This document shows positions 32,757-44,202 of a DNA stretch of 64,000 nucleotides, in pieces. Positions within the stretch are counted from its first letter, which is position 1; each line of letters starts with the position of its first letter. Source of the stretch: Candidatus Lutibacillus vidarii (GTDB lineage Bacteria > Actinomycetota > Actinomycetes > Actinomycetales > Dermatophilaceae). A model generated the notes under the pieces. The model was not told where the DNA came from and did no database searches. It saw nothing but the letters and a program-made list of their open reading frames with translations. A program made the translations under genes and the position numbers. The stretch spans positions 1,736,001 to 1,800,000 of the forward strand of contig JADKGA010000002.1 in assembly GCA_016717165.1 (NCBI GenBank). Direction: 5' to 3'.

Positions 32757-33925
32757 TTGCCCGGATGCGCCCGGCACCAGGCCTGGAAGAGGGCGACATT
32801 CTTCTCGTGCTCGGCGAAGGTGTTGGCGAACTTCGTCTCCCCGGTCTCCGGGTTGACGGCGACGAAGTACCGCCAGGTCCCGGTTGCGGGCGTCAGGGCC
32901 GCCTGGATCGACACCAGTCCGGGATTGGCGATCGGCCCCGGCGGCATTCCGCGATGCGTGTACGTGTTGTAGGGGCTCGTCGAGGCGCGCTCGGCATCGG
33001 TCGTCGTCACCGAGCGCCGCTGGGCGGCATACGAGACGGTCGAGTCGAGCTGGAGGTAGTCGCGGTCCGCGATCCGGTTGAGCAGCACCCTGGCGACCTT
33101 CTCCCGGTCGGCGAGGGTGCGCGCCTCGGCCTCGAGGATGCTCGCCATCGTCAGCACGTCGTGAGCCTTGGCGGCCGTGACGCCCAGCTCGGTGAGCTTG
33201 GCGGTGGTGGTGCGGATCATTGTCGTCAGCTGCTCGGCCGCCGAGGCATGCTCGGCGAACTCGTAGGTCGCCGGGAAGAGGTAACCCTCGAGGTTGCCCT
33301 TGGCCTCGGCGGGCAGCCCGAGCGCCGCCGGGTCCTTGGCCGCCGCGGTGTAGTCGGTCAGCGGCGTCCCGGTCCCCTTGGACAAGGCGGCGAAGACCTC
33401 GCTGACCCACATGCCCTCCCGGATGGTGACCCGGGGCACCGACCGGTTCGCCGGGTCGAGCAACGCCGTCAGCGCGTCGCTGGCCTTCATCTGCTTCTTG
33501 AGGGTGTAGCTGCCCGGCTGGATCCCTGCGGCCTTGGGGTCGGCGGTGAAGGCCTCGACGAAGGCACCCGAGGTGAGGACGATATCGGCGGCCTGGAGCC
33601 GCTGGCCGATCGCCCCGCCGGTATCGCCGGGGCTGATGACGAAGCTCACCGATCCGCTGCCCGGTCCCGGGTAGTCCTTCGGGGCGCGCAGCCCCTCCAG
33701 CCAGGGCCGCAGGACCGTGAAGGCCGCCAGTGCGGCACCGGCGACGAGGGCCACCGTGACGAGCAGGACCAGTCCGCGTCGTGCCGCGCGCCCACCGGGC
33801 GGCTTGACCGCCGGCGGCCGGCTCTCCTGCTGCGCCCGGCGGCTGGCCCGGGTGACCAGCGGCGCGGGGGTCGTGTCGCCCGCACCGTCAGCCCCGAAGA
33901 TCGTCTCGTCGAGGCGGTCGGTCAT
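32750..33925 (-). CDS. mltG: Endolytic murein transglycosylase MltG (YceG-like)
   Basis: A membrane-anchored lytic transglycosylase that cuts nascent peptidoglycan and helps set glycan chain length. The 391-residue protein has a disordered cytoplasmic amino end, one membrane helix (about residues 51-70, LVLLVTVALVAGAALAAF), a LysM-like region and the YceG catalytic domain with LEGYLFPATYEF, ILEAEA (catalytic Glu), LQLDSTVSYA and YNTYTHRGMPPGPIANPG. ATG 33925 overlaps the ruvX stop (ATGA). The order ruvX-mltG-aroE is conserved in actinobacteria. Confidence 0.95.
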   Translation of the reverse strand: MTDRLDETIFGADGAGDTTPAPLVTRASRRAQQESRPPAVKPPGGRAARRGLVLLVTVALVAGAALAAFTVLRPWLEGLRAPKDYPGPGSGSVSFVISPGDTGGAIGQRLQAADIVLTSGAFVEAFTADPKAAGIQPGSYTLKKQMKASDALTALLDPANRSVPRVTIREGMWVSEVFAALSKGTGTPLTDYTAAAKDPAALGLPAEAKGNLEGYLFPATYEFAEHASAAEQLTTMIRTTTAKLTELGVTAAKAHDVLTMASILEAEARTLADREKVARVLLNRIADRDYLQLDSTVSYAAQRRSVTTTDAERASTSPYNTYTHRGMPPGPIANPGLVSIQAALTPATGTWRYFVAVNPETGETKFANTFAEHEKNVALFQAWCRAHPGKC

Positions 33926-34425
33926 CGTCGGCCCTTCGTCCGTCGGGTGCGCTGGCCACCGGGTGGGAAGATCTGCTCCCCTCCCGGGGTCCCCTGGGCA
34001 GCGAGGTGGTCCAGCGCGCTCTGGAGGATGAGCACGGCGGCGGCCTGGTCGACCACCGCCCGCTGCCGGCGTCCTGCCACGCCACTGTCGCGTAGTCTGC
34101 GGTGCGCGTCGACGGTGGTCAAGCGTTCGTCGACGAGGAAGACCACACACCCGGGGCGGGCCTGCGCGAGCGCACCCGCGACGAGTCGGGCCCGTTCGGC
34201 CGCCGAGCCCTCTGCTCCGGAGAGCTGGCGCGGCATACCGACGACCGCCCCGACCGCGCCCACCTCGTCGAGGACGACGCCCAGGTCGGCGACGAGCGCG
34301 TCGTCCGTCGTCACAGCCAGAGTGCGCAGCGGGGTGGCGAGGATGCCCGCAGGGTCCGCGACGGCGACACCGACGCGGACCGAGCCGACGTCGACACCCA
34401 CCCAGACACCGGGCGAGCCGGCCAC
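33922..34425 (-). CDS. ruvX: Holliday junction resolvase-like protein RuvX (YqgF)
   Basis: A 167-residue RNase H-fold nuclease, linked in bacteria to 16S rRNA 5' maturation and DNA resolution. Acidic catalytic residues appear in VGVDVGSVRVGVAVAD, VVFLVDERLTT and VVDQAAAVLILQ. GMPRQLSGAEGSAAERAR is also typical. The carboxyl tail is basic. GTG 34425 lies 2 bp from the alaS stop, and the stop overlaps mltG. Confidence 0.93.
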   Translation of the reverse strand: MAGSPGVWVGVDVGSVRVGVAVADPAGILATPLRTLAVTTDDALVADLGVVLDEVGAVGAVVGMPRQLSGAEGSAAERARLVAGALAQARPGCVVFLVDERLTTVDAHRRLRDSGVAGRRQRAVVDQAAAVLILQSALDHLAAQGTPGGEQIFPPGGQRTRRTKGRR

Positions 34426-34427
34426 GG

Positions 34428-37100
<2,673 letters not shown>

Positions 37101-37212
37101 CGTCATGTCCTTTGAGCTCTCTGGTGCCCGCATGAAGCCATCGGGCAGCCGGGTCGTCGCTGCGCTGCGGCAGCACGTGGTCGGAGGCGGGGCGGCACCG
37201 ACGATGCGGCCC

Positions 37213-37461
37213 CTACCGAGCTCGGGGCCCGGCCGGGTCGTCGAGGACTTCGGCGTCGCGCGGGACCCCCGCGTCGATGCCCAGGGCGGCGCGCAGCTCA
37301 CCCTCACGCTGGGTCATGCCCTCGCGGACCGAGGTGCGGAACGCCCGAGCGTCGGTCAGCGCCCCCTCGACGGCCTCGCGGACCGCCGGGGCGGCGAGCA
37401 CCCGCCGAACGACGACAGCGGTCACGACGGCGATGCCGACGGCGAACGCGAGGCGCCTCAC
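37213..37461 (-). CDS. Small membrane-anchored protein (DUF6167-like)
   Basis: An 82-residue protein with one amino-terminal helix (MRRLAFAVGIAVVTAVVVRR) and a charged cytoplasmic tail (VREAVEGALTDARAFRTSV). Proteins of this kind regularly lie between a DUF948 gene and alaS in actinobacteria; the function is not known. GTG 37461 overlaps the DUF948 stop by four bases, so the two are coupled. Confidence 0.75.
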   Translation of the reverse strand: MRRLAFAVGIAVVTAVVVRRVLAAPAVREAVEGALTDARAFRTSVREGMTQREGELRAALGIDAGVPRDAEVLDDPAGPRAR

Positions 37462-37844
37462 CGCTCGCTCCGGCGCCGTCGGTGCGTGCCACCGGACATC
37501 GCGCTGCGCACCCCGTAGGTGAAGGCGGCGACCTTGACCAGCGGGGAACCGACCGTGGCGGCGAACAACGAGGTCAGCGCGCTGGCATTGGTCGTCATCG
37601 TCGCGACATTGGTCGTGATCGAGTCGACCCGGGCCAGCTGCTGGTTCGTCGCCGCGACCGTCGAGGTGACCTCCCCGATGAGAGGGACGGTCTGGTCGGA
37701 CACGCCCCGCACTCCGACCCGGGTCTCCTCGAGGATCTGCTCCGCCTTGCCGACGACCCGTCCGAGCCGGAACACGAGGTAGGCGAAGGCGATGGCGACC
37801 GCGGTCAGCGCGATGTCACCTAGGGTCACCGGGGACAAGGACAT
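37458..37844 (-). CDS. DUF948-family membrane protein
   Basis: A 128-residue protein with an amino-terminal membrane helix (LGDIALTAVAIAFAYLVF) and a helical, probably coiled-coil body (VGKAEQILEETRVGVRGVSD, TVAATNQQLARVDSITTN) typical of DUF948. The basic tail ends THRRRRSER. A role in envelope or cytoskeleton organisation has been suggested for the family but is not established. It is the upstream partner of the small membrane protein and alaS. Confidence 0.8.
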   Translation of the reverse strand: MSLSPVTLGDIALTAVAIAFAYLVFRLGRVVGKAEQILEETRVGVRGVSDQTVPLIGEVTSTVAATNQQLARVDSITTNVATMTTNASALTSLFAATVGSPLVKVAAFTYGVRSAMSGGTHRRRRSER

Positions 37845-37911
37845 CCCTTCCTACCTCCACGTCGGCGCGGTCGCCACCTGCGACCTCAGCGCCAACCCTA
37901 GTGGACCAGGC

Positions 37912-38946
37912 TCAGACCGCGGCCGTCAGACCCTCGAGCTGGGCTGGGAAGTGACAGGCGATCCGGTGGTCCTGCGCGCTGTCGTCCCGCGACTCCAGCA
38001 CCGGCTCCTGCTCGGCGCAGATCGCCTGGGCCTTCCAGCAACGGGTCCGGAACCGGCAGCCGCTCGGCGGGTCGATCGGGCTCGGGACATCCCCGACCAA
38101 TCGGATGTGCTCCTTCGGCGGAACCCCACGGACGACGTTGAGATCCGGCGCGGCCGAAAGCAGGGCCTGGGTGTACGGGTGGCGGGGCCGCTCGTAGACC
38201 TCGTGCTTGGGCCCGTACTCGACGATCTTGCCCAGGTACATGACCGCGACCCGGTCGCAGAAGTGCCGCACGACACCGAGGTCGTGGGCGATGAAGATGA
38301 AGGCGATCCCGAGGTCGCGGCGCAGCGCATTGAGCAGGTTGATGACCTGGGCTTGGATCGACACGTCGAGGGCGGAGACCGGCTCGTCGGCGATAATGAC
38401 CTGCGGCTCGACGGCCAGGGCTCGGGCGATACCGATGCGCTGTCGCTGGCCGCCGGAGAACTCGGACGGATACCGGTTGTAGTGCTCCGGGTTCAGGCCG
38501 ACCCGGGCGAGCAGGTCCTGGACCCGCTCCTTCTCCTTGCCCTTGGCCAGGCCGTGGACCTCCAGCGGGGTCTTGATGATCGTGCCGACCGTCTGGCGCG
38601 GGTTGAGTGAGCCGTAGGGGTCCTGGAAGATCATCTGCAGCTTGCGCCGGAACGGGCGCAGCTGACGCTCGCCGATCGTCGCCATCTCGGTGCCCTGGAA
38701 GAGGACCGATCCAGCCGTCGGGCGGGTGAGGCGGATGATCGAGCGACCCAGAGTGGACTTCCCGCAGCCGGACTCGCCGACCAGGCCGAGGGTCTCACCG
38801 GCATACAGGTCCAGGTCCACGCCGTCGACGGCCTTGACGATCTGGCGACCACCGAGCAGTCCCTCGTTGTTCTTCACGGGGAAGTGCATCTTCAGGTCAC
38901 GCACGGTGAGGATGGGCGTCTGGCCCGCCCGGTTCGTGGACTCCAT
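37912..38946 (-). CDS. dppF: Oligopeptide/dipeptide ABC transporter ATPase (DppF/OppF)
   Basis: A 344-residue ATPase of the peptide importer. Walker A is GESGCGKSTLGRS, the signature is FSGGQRQRIGIARAL, Walker B is VIIADEPVSALD and the switch is FIAHDLGVVRHF. The carboxyl part holds CRFRTRCWKAQAIC, the cysteine cluster that in this family can bind a [4Fe-4S] cluster. ATG 38946 lies 1 bp after the dppD stop. It is the last gene of dppC-dppA-dppB-dppD-dppF. Confidence 0.95.
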   Translation of the reverse strand: MESTNRAGQTPILTVRDLKMHFPVKNNEGLLGGRQIVKAVDGVDLDLYAGETLGLVGESGCGKSTLGRSIIRLTRPTAGSVLFQGTEMATIGERQLRPFRRKLQMIFQDPYGSLNPRQTVGTIIKTPLEVHGLAKGKEKERVQDLLARVGLNPEHYNRYPSEFSGGQRQRIGIARALAVEPQVIIADEPVSALDVSIQAQVINLLNALRRDLGIAFIFIAHDLGVVRHFCDRVAVMYLGKIVEYGPKHEVYERPRHPYTQALLSAAPDLNVVRGVPPKEHIRLVGDVPSPIDPPSGCRFRTRCWKAQAICAEQEPVLESRDDSAQDHRIACHFPAQLEGLTAAV

Positions 38947-38947
38947 G

Positions 38948-40063
38948 TCAGGCGATCCTCGGCTCGACCTCGGCCGCGAAGATCGCGTCCGGGTTGGATA
39001 GGTGGCAGCGGCTCAGCCCGTGGTCACCGGCGGAGCGGCTGATCAGCTCTGGCAGGTCGGTCCGACACTTACCGTCGGGAACCCGATCGACATACGGGCA
39101 CCGCGGGGCGAAGGAGCACCCGGGTGGAAGGCTGAGCAGGCTGGGCGGGTTGCCCTTGATCGGGTAGAGCTCGGCCTGCTCGCTGGAGACCGCCGGGATC
39201 GACTGAAGCAGACCCCACGTGTACGGGTGGTTCGGCCGGACCAGCACCTGCTCCGCCGTGCCGTGTTCGACCGCGCGGCCGCCGTACATGACCATGACGT
39301 CGTCGGCGACCTCGGCCACGACGGCCAGGTCGTGGGTGATCATGATGATCGCGGACCCGAACTCGGCCTGCAGGTCGTTGAGCAGGTCGAGGATCTGGGC
39401 CTGGACCGTGACATCGAGGGCCGTTGTCGGCTCGTCGGCGATGATCAGCTGCGGGTCGTTGATCAGGGCCATGGCGATCATCGCGCGCTGGCGCATCCCG
39501 CCGGAGAACTCGAAGGGGTACTGGTCGGCGCGCCGCTTCGGGTGCGGGATGCCGACCCGGTCGAGCATCTCGATGGCCCGGGTGTGCGCCACCGACTTCG
39601 ACACCTGGTGGTGCTCGCGGTACGCCTCGCGCAGCTGCCAGCCCACCGTGAAGTAGGGGTGCAGCGAGCTCTGCGGGTCCTGGAAGATGATCGACGCGAC
39701 CTGGCCGCGGATCTTGCGCATGTCGTCCTGGCTGCGGCCGACGATCTGCTCCCCACCCAGGGAGATCGACCCGGTGATGATCGTCCGCTTCGGGTCGTGC
39801 AGGCCCATGATGGCCATCGAGGACACGGACTTGCCGGAGCCGGACTCACCGACGATCGCCAGGGTTCGGCCCAGTGGCAGCGAGTAGCTGACGTTCTGGA
39901 CCGCCTTGACCAGACCGTCCTCGGTCGGGAACTGCACCGAGAGGTCGTCGACGACGAGGAAGGCCTCGTCCTGGCCCTTGTGCGAGGGGCGACGGCTCGG
40001 CCGGGGTCCGCCCGCCGGGGTGTGGGCCGCGCTGTGCGCCGCCTCGTTCACAGCGGCGCTCAT
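38948..40063 (-). CDS. dppD: Oligopeptide/dipeptide ABC transporter ATPase (DppD/OppD)
   Basis: A 371-residue ATPase, partner of DppF. Walker A is GESGSGKSVSSMA, the signature is FSGGMRQRAMIAMAL, Walker B is LIIADEPTTALD and the switch is MITHDLAVVAEVADD. The end has CSFAPRCPYVDRVPDGKC, the usual oligopeptide transporter carboxyl motif with cysteines. The first ~30 residues are an unusual polar extension. ATG 40063 overlaps the dppB stop (ATGA). Confidence 0.95.
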   Translation of the reverse strand: MSAAVNEAAHSAAHTPAGGPRPSRRPSHKGQDEAFLVVDDLSVQFPTEDGLVKAVQNVSYSLPLGRTLAIVGESGSGKSVSSMAIMGLHDPKRTIITGSISLGGEQIVGRSQDDMRKIRGQVASIIFQDPQSSLHPYFTVGWQLREAYREHHQVSKSVAHTRAIEMLDRVGIPHPKRRADQYPFEFSGGMRQRAMIAMALINDPQLIIADEPTTALDVTVQAQILDLLNDLQAEFGSAIIMITHDLAVVAEVADDVMVMYGGRAVEHGTAEQVLVRPNHPYTWGLLQSIPAVSSEQAELYPIKGNPPSLLSLPPGCSFAPRCPYVDRVPDGKCRTDLPELISRSAGDHGLSRCHLSNPDAIFAAEVEPRIA

Positions 40064-41049
40064 ACCAGCCTCACCCTCGGGTCGAGCACGGAGTAGAGGA
40101 CGTCGACGATGAAGTTCATGATGACCAGGACGACCGCGCCGACGATCACCGTGCCCATGATGAGTGGGAGGTCATAGTTCGTCAGGGACTGCAAGGCGGT
40201 GATGCCGAGTCCTTGAAGGCCGAAGATCTTCTCGGTGAAGATCGAGGAGACCAGGAGCCCCGCGACGTCGAGGCCGAAGATCGTCATGACCGGGGTGATC
40301 GCCGCGCGCAGCGCGTGGACGAAGGTCACCCGCCGGTCGCTGAGGCCCTTGGCCCGGGCGGTGCGCACGTAGTCCTCGGAGAGGGACTCGATCATCGAGC
40401 CGCGCGAGTACCGCGCATACGAGGTGGAGCTGTAGATCCCCAGGACCAGCCAGGGCGTGATCATCCCCGCGATCCATGCTCCGGGATTCTGGAAGGGGGA
40501 CACGTAGGCCGGTCTAGGCAGTATCGGGACCTGGATGACCAGGTACAAGAAGACGAGGATGGCGATGATGTAGTACGGCACCGAGCTCATCAACAGGGTC
40601 GTGCCGACGAGGGCGCGGTCCCCGGTGGTCCCGGGTCTCTTTGCCGCGAGCGAGCCGACGGTGACGCCGGTGATGAGGAAGATCAGTGCCGCGCCGAAGA
40701 CGAGGCTGAGGTTGACCGGGAGCCGGGCGATCAGGGTGCCGAGCACCGGCTGGTCGTTCTTGAACGAGAAGCCCAGGCAGGGCGCCGGGCACTCCCGGGT
40801 GACGCCGCCGGACTCATAGGTGCGTCCGACGACCAGGCCCTTCATGTACAAGGCGAACTGCTCGGAGGTCGGCTTGTCGAGCCCGAGGCTCTTCTCGATC
40901 TCGGCCACCCGCGCGGGAGTGCACTTGACCCCGCAGAGCATGCCGGCGGGATCGGACGGGGCGACGAAGAACAACCCGAACGAGATGACGATTGTCACGA
41001 GGACGACCGAGATCGCGCTCGCGAGCCTGCGCAAGATGTAGACCAGCAC
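40060..41049 (-). CDS. dppB: Peptide ABC transporter permease (DppB/OppB)
   Basis: A 329-residue permease. It starts with the typical LVYILRRLASAISVVLVTIV helix, then a long external loop with two cysteine pairs (CGVKC, CPAPC), and five more helices. The docking loop is LSEDYVRTARAKGLSDRRV. GTG 41049 is the start; no other in-frame codon keeps the first helix. The gap to the dppA stop upstream contains a strong hairpin, so dppB and the genes after it are probably transcribed less than dppA. Confidence 0.94.
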   Translation of the reverse strand: MLVYILRRLASAISVVLVTIVISFGLFFVAPSDPAGMLCGVKCTPARVAEIEKSLGLDKPTSEQFALYMKGLVVGRTYESGGVTRECPAPCLGFSFKNDQPVLGTLIARLPVNLSLVFGAALIFLITGVTVGSLAAKRPGTTGDRALVGTTLLMSSVPYYIIAILVFLYLVIQVPILPRPAYVSPFQNPGAWIAGMITPWLVLGIYSSTSYARYSRGSMIESLSEDYVRTARAKGLSDRRVTFVHALRAAITPVMTIFGLDVAGLLVSSIFTEKIFGLQGLGITALQSLTNYDLPLIMGTVIVGAVVLVIMNFIVDVLYSVLDPRVRLV

Positions 41050-41079
41050 TGGAGTGGGCTCCCGGAGTCGGCGATGGGT

Positions 41080-41117
41080 GACCCGGTGGCCGAAGCGAGC
41101 GCTCCGGCCACCGGGTC
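41080..41117 (-). terminator. 13-bp perfect stem hairpin after the binding-protein gene
   Basis: GACCCGGTGGCCG (41080-41092) pairs perfectly with CGGCCACCGGGTC (41105-41117) around a 12-nt loop. It lies 31 bp downstream of the dppA stop and 30 bp upstream of the dppB start on the minus strand. There is no U-run, so partial termination or protection of the dppA mRNA end is more likely than a full stop. Confidence 0.65.
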
Positions 41118-41148
41118 TGCAGGTGCTACAGACGAACCGTCAGCGAGA

Positions 41149-42903
41149 TTACGGCTTGACGAAGATCGTCGGGAAGAACGGCATACCCATCGTCACATCG
41201 GCGATTGCTCCACCGATCTTGTTTCCGATGACCATGCCGAGCTTGTCGTGGTACAGCGGCAACGCCGGGAGGTACGTCTCGATGATGTACTTGTCCATGG
41301 CGCCCCACTCGGCGGCCTGCGCGTCGAGCGGCTTGGTGCTGACGGCGTCGATCTTCGCGTCGAGCGCCGGGTCCATGAGCTCACCGATCGACTGGTTGTT
41401 CTTGACCGAGCTGCTCTTGAAGAGCACCGGGAACCACGAGCCACCGGAGGGCCAGTCGGAGCACCATCCGCTCGGCGACCAGAGGACGTTGGCATCCTTG
41501 GAGTAGTCCGCCGTGTAGGACCGGATCTGGGCCTTCGGCACGCCGATCGCCTTGGTCTTGAAGCCGGCCTTCTGGAAGAACTTCTCGCGGTATGCCGAGC
41601 CGGCGGTCGCGATCTTGTTGTCGTTCGAGTAGTACCAGACCAGCTCGAAGTTCTCCTTACCAGCGGCCTTGAGCATGGCGGCGGCCTTCACCGGGTCACC
41701 GGAGCCGGTGCCGTTGAGCTTGACGCCGTTGACGTCCAGGACGTACTTGTTGTAGCCCGGGACCGAGGGCGGCAGGATCGTGCTCGCGCGAGCGCTCGTC
41801 ACGTCGTTGTTGCCGACGATCTTCCACATGCCGTCGTAGTCGTAGGCGACCGCGATGGCCTTGCGGACCTCGAGCGGGATCTTGCGCGAGTCCATCTGGA
41901 ACAGGTAGGTGCAGGGGCTCTCACCGGTGAGGAGCTGCGACTGCTTCCCGGCCAGGTCCGGCAGCACCGAGGAGTCGACCGAGTCGTACTCGAGCGATGC
42001 GGCGTCCGGGCCCTGGCTGAGGATCGTCTGCTTCTGCGTGGTGACCGCGTCCGCGCCCCACTTGAAGTGCCACGCGTCCGCGTACTGGTGCCGCACCGGG
42101 TCGGTGGCGGGGTCCCAGTTGGGGTTCTTCTTCAGCTTCAGCTCGGTGCCGACCGTGTAGGTGTCCCAGGTGTAAGGACCGGTCGACATCGGGGAGTTCT
42201 GGTAGTTGTCCTTGGTGTCCTTCGCCTTAGGAATGGGCGTGAACATCGGGAAGGACGCATAGAACGGCAGGTCACCGAACTGGGTACGCAGGTGGATGAC
42301 CAGCGTGTTGTTGTCCGGGGTCTCGACGCCGGCGTAGGTGTCGCCGCTCGCCCAGGGACCCTTGTAGGTGTCGCCGTCCTTGAAGTAGTCGAGCTGGTAG
42401 GTCGGGCCGTTCGCGAACAGGTCGTGCGCGAAGGACCGCTTGATCGCGTAGGCGTAGTCCTCGGCCTTGACCTCGGTGCCGTCGTGGTACTTGATGCCCT
42501 TCTTGAGCTTGAAGGTCCAGGTCAGGCCGTCGGCCGACACCGTGCCGAGGTCCTCGGCGAGGTCCGGGACGAGGACGGGCTTGCCATTGCGCATGTCGAA
42601 CTGCGTCAGGGCGCGGAAGGTCAGCTTGCTGATCTCGTTGCTGTCGACGTAGTAGATGTCGGTCGGGTCCATCGTCGACGGCGTCGTCTCGGCCCGGACG
42701 AGGATGGTGCCACCCTTGGCGGCGCCGGCGACCTCGGGCGCAGGGCCCTTGGCTGTCGGGTCCAGGGCCTTCTCCTGGGGCGCGGCCTGAGTTGTGGAGC
42801 TGGCGGTGCTCCCAGGGTTGTTGACCGCCGCCGGGGCGTTACATGCGGCCACCCCGAGGCCAGCCAGGGCCACCATGGCAGCCAGTTTCTTGTGTCGAAT
42901 CAC
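41149..42903 (-). CDS. dppA: Peptide-binding lipoprotein (DppA/OppA, SBP family 5)
   Basis: A 584-residue extracytoplasmic peptide-binding protein. The signal peptide ends in lipobox LGVAAC with Cys21 lipidated. The mature part begins with a Ser/Thr/Ala-rich linker, then shows family 5 patterns: TILVRAETTPSTMDP, ALTQFDMRNGKPVLVPDLAE, GTVSADGLTWTFKLKKGIKY and SFAHDLFANGPTYQLDYF. GTG 42903 has GAAGGAGAT 5 nt upstream, one of the best ribosome-binding sites in the window, fitting high expression. It lies second in the operon, between the two permease genes, which is a less usual place than first. Confidence 0.94.
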   Translation of the reverse strand: MIRHKKLAAMVALAGLGVAACNAPAAVNNPGSTASSTTQAAPQEKALDPTAKGPAPEVAGAAKGGTILVRAETTPSTMDPTDIYYVDSNEISKLTFRALTQFDMRNGKPVLVPDLAEDLGTVSADGLTWTFKLKKGIKYHDGTEVKAEDYAYAIKRSFAHDLFANGPTYQLDYFKDGDTYKGPWASGDTYAGVETPDNNTLVIHLRTQFGDLPFYASFPMFTPIPKAKDTKDNYQNSPMSTGPYTWDTYTVGTELKLKKNPNWDPATDPVRHQYADAWHFKWGADAVTTQKQTILSQGPDAASLEYDSVDSSVLPDLAGKQSQLLTGESPCTYLFQMDSRKIPLEVRKAIAVAYDYDGMWKIVGNNDVTSARASTILPPSVPGYNKYVLDVNGVKLNGTGSGDPVKAAAMLKAAGKENFELVWYYSNDNKIATAGSAYREKFFQKAGFKTKAIGVPKAQIRSYTADYSKDANVLWSPSGWCSDWPSGGSWFPVLFKSSSVKNNQSIGELMDPALDAKIDAVSTKPLDAQAAEWGAMDKYIIETYLPALPLYHDKLGMVIGNKIGGAIADVTMGMPFFPTIFVKP

Positions 42904-42943
42904 GTGATCTCCTTCGTACTTTCGGGACACACCACGCCAGCTC

Positions 42944-43969
42944 TTAGCGGCGCGCTTTGGGGTCGAAGGCATCGCGGACGCTGTCGCCGAACCACGACAA
43001 GGCGAGCGTCAGCACGGAGACTCCGAGGACGGGCAGCCACAGGAAGAGCGGATCTGCGGCGTAGTAGTTCGTCGCCGCGTCGATCATCTGCCCCCATGAC
43101 GGGATGGGGTCGATCAGACCGACGCCGAGATAGGACAGCCCGGCCTCGGCGACGATATAGGCAGGCAGGGCCAAGGTGAACTGGATGATGATCGGCGCGA
43201 CGAGGTTCGGCAGCAGCTCGCGGCGCAGCAGTCGCCAGGTCGGCACCCCGAGGACCTTCGCGGCGTCGACGAACTCGCGCTGCTTGAGCGAGAGCACCTC
43301 ACCGCGGATGAGCCGGGCCAGGCCGGCCCAGCCGAAGAAGACGAGGACGAACAGCAGGACGAAGAACCGGATCTGGGCGTTGCCCTCCGGGGTCACATTG
43401 TCGACGCCCCCGGCAATGCTGACGATGATCGGCACCATGGCCACGGCGAAGAGCAGGTAGGGCAGGCTGAGAACCAGGTCGATGATCCAGGAGATCACCG
43501 CGTCGACCCGCCCACCGAGGTAGCCGGAGACCAGACCGACGAGCACCCCGAAGAAGGTGGACGCCAGCGAGGCGATGAAGGCGATGATCAGGCTCGGCCT
43601 CGCACCGTAGACCCAGCGGGCGAAGACGTCGCGACCGTCATGGGGCTGGACACCGAACCAATGATCCGAGGTGGGGCCGATGCGGGGAAAGCCATAGTCG
43701 TCGACGAGGTCGAGGTGGTAGTCGTTCAGGACTTCGCCCTCGAGCTTGGTGAGCAGGTCCGCGAAGATGGCGATGAGGACGAAGAAGATGACGATCCCCA
43801 GGCAGACCATCGCCATCTTGTTGCGACGCAGCCGTCGCATCGCGGTCCGCAGCGGGGAGTCGGACGGCCTGCGCAGCGCCTCGGCGTCCGGGACGGTCGC
43901 GACGCCGGTGCCAGGGCCAGGGCCCGGTGCCGACCAGGGGTCCTGGGCAACGTCGCCCGATGCCGACAT
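42944..43969 (-). CDS. dppC: Peptide ABC transporter permease (DppC/OppC)
   Basis: A 341-residue permease with a cytoplasmic amino tail of about 55 residues and six hydrophobic helices. The second-domain pattern is WFGVQPHDGRDVFARWVYGAR, and the docking loop is LKQREFVDAAKVLGVPTWRL. The end SWFGDSVRDAFDPKARR is characteristic of DppC/OppC. ATG 43969 has GAGGGA just upstream. It is the first gene of the dpp operon. Confidence 0.94.
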   Translation of the reverse strand: MSASGDVAQDPWSAPGPGPGTGVATVPDAEALRRPSDSPLRTAMRRLRRNKMAMVCLGIVIFFVLIAIFADLLTKLEGEVLNDYHLDLVDDYGFPRIGPTSDHWFGVQPHDGRDVFARWVYGARPSLIIAFIASLASTFFGVLVGLVSGYLGGRVDAVISWIIDLVLSLPYLLFAVAMVPIIVSIAGGVDNVTPEGNAQIRFFVLLFVLVFFGWAGLARLIRGEVLSLKQREFVDAAKVLGVPTWRLLRRELLPNLVAPIIIQFTLALPAYIVAEAGLSYLGVGLIDPIPSWGQMIDAATNYYAADPLFLWLPVLGVSVLTLALSWFGDSVRDAFDPKARR

Positions 43970-44202
43970 ACGTCCCTCTTCCTGACTCGTCGAACGAATA
44001 CGGGCCGCGCTTTCGCACAAGGCGGGCGTGTAACGGTGGAATCCTGCCATGCGCACGACCCGGTTCCCAACGGGACCTGAACAACATGCCACACGAGATC
44101 GAGCGCACCAAGCGGCTTGGGGCCGGGGATAACAAATCGTTACACGAGAGACGCCAAGACGAGTCCATCGGGCGGCTCCTCCGGTGGCCGGTCGAAAGAT
44201 CT
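43970..44202. promoter_or_regulatory. Gap between rarA and the dpp operon, probable dpp promoter region
   Basis: This 233-bp region has no gene. It holds an 8-bp inverted pair, GTGTAACG (44028-44035) and CGTTACAC (44138-44145), about 100 bp apart, and a near-palindrome TAAC-AAATC-GTTA next to the second copy. These are AT-rich islands in GC-rich DNA and may be regulator or promoter sites. I could not assign a clear -35/-10 pair. Confidence 0.4.

Noticed and set aside
40213..43179. A 988-codon open frame on the plus strand across the dpp genes
   Set aside because: It lies antisense to four well-supported transporter genes. Its Arg/Asp/Gly/Val-rich translation has no domain pattern; such long shadow frames are normal in very GC-rich DNA.
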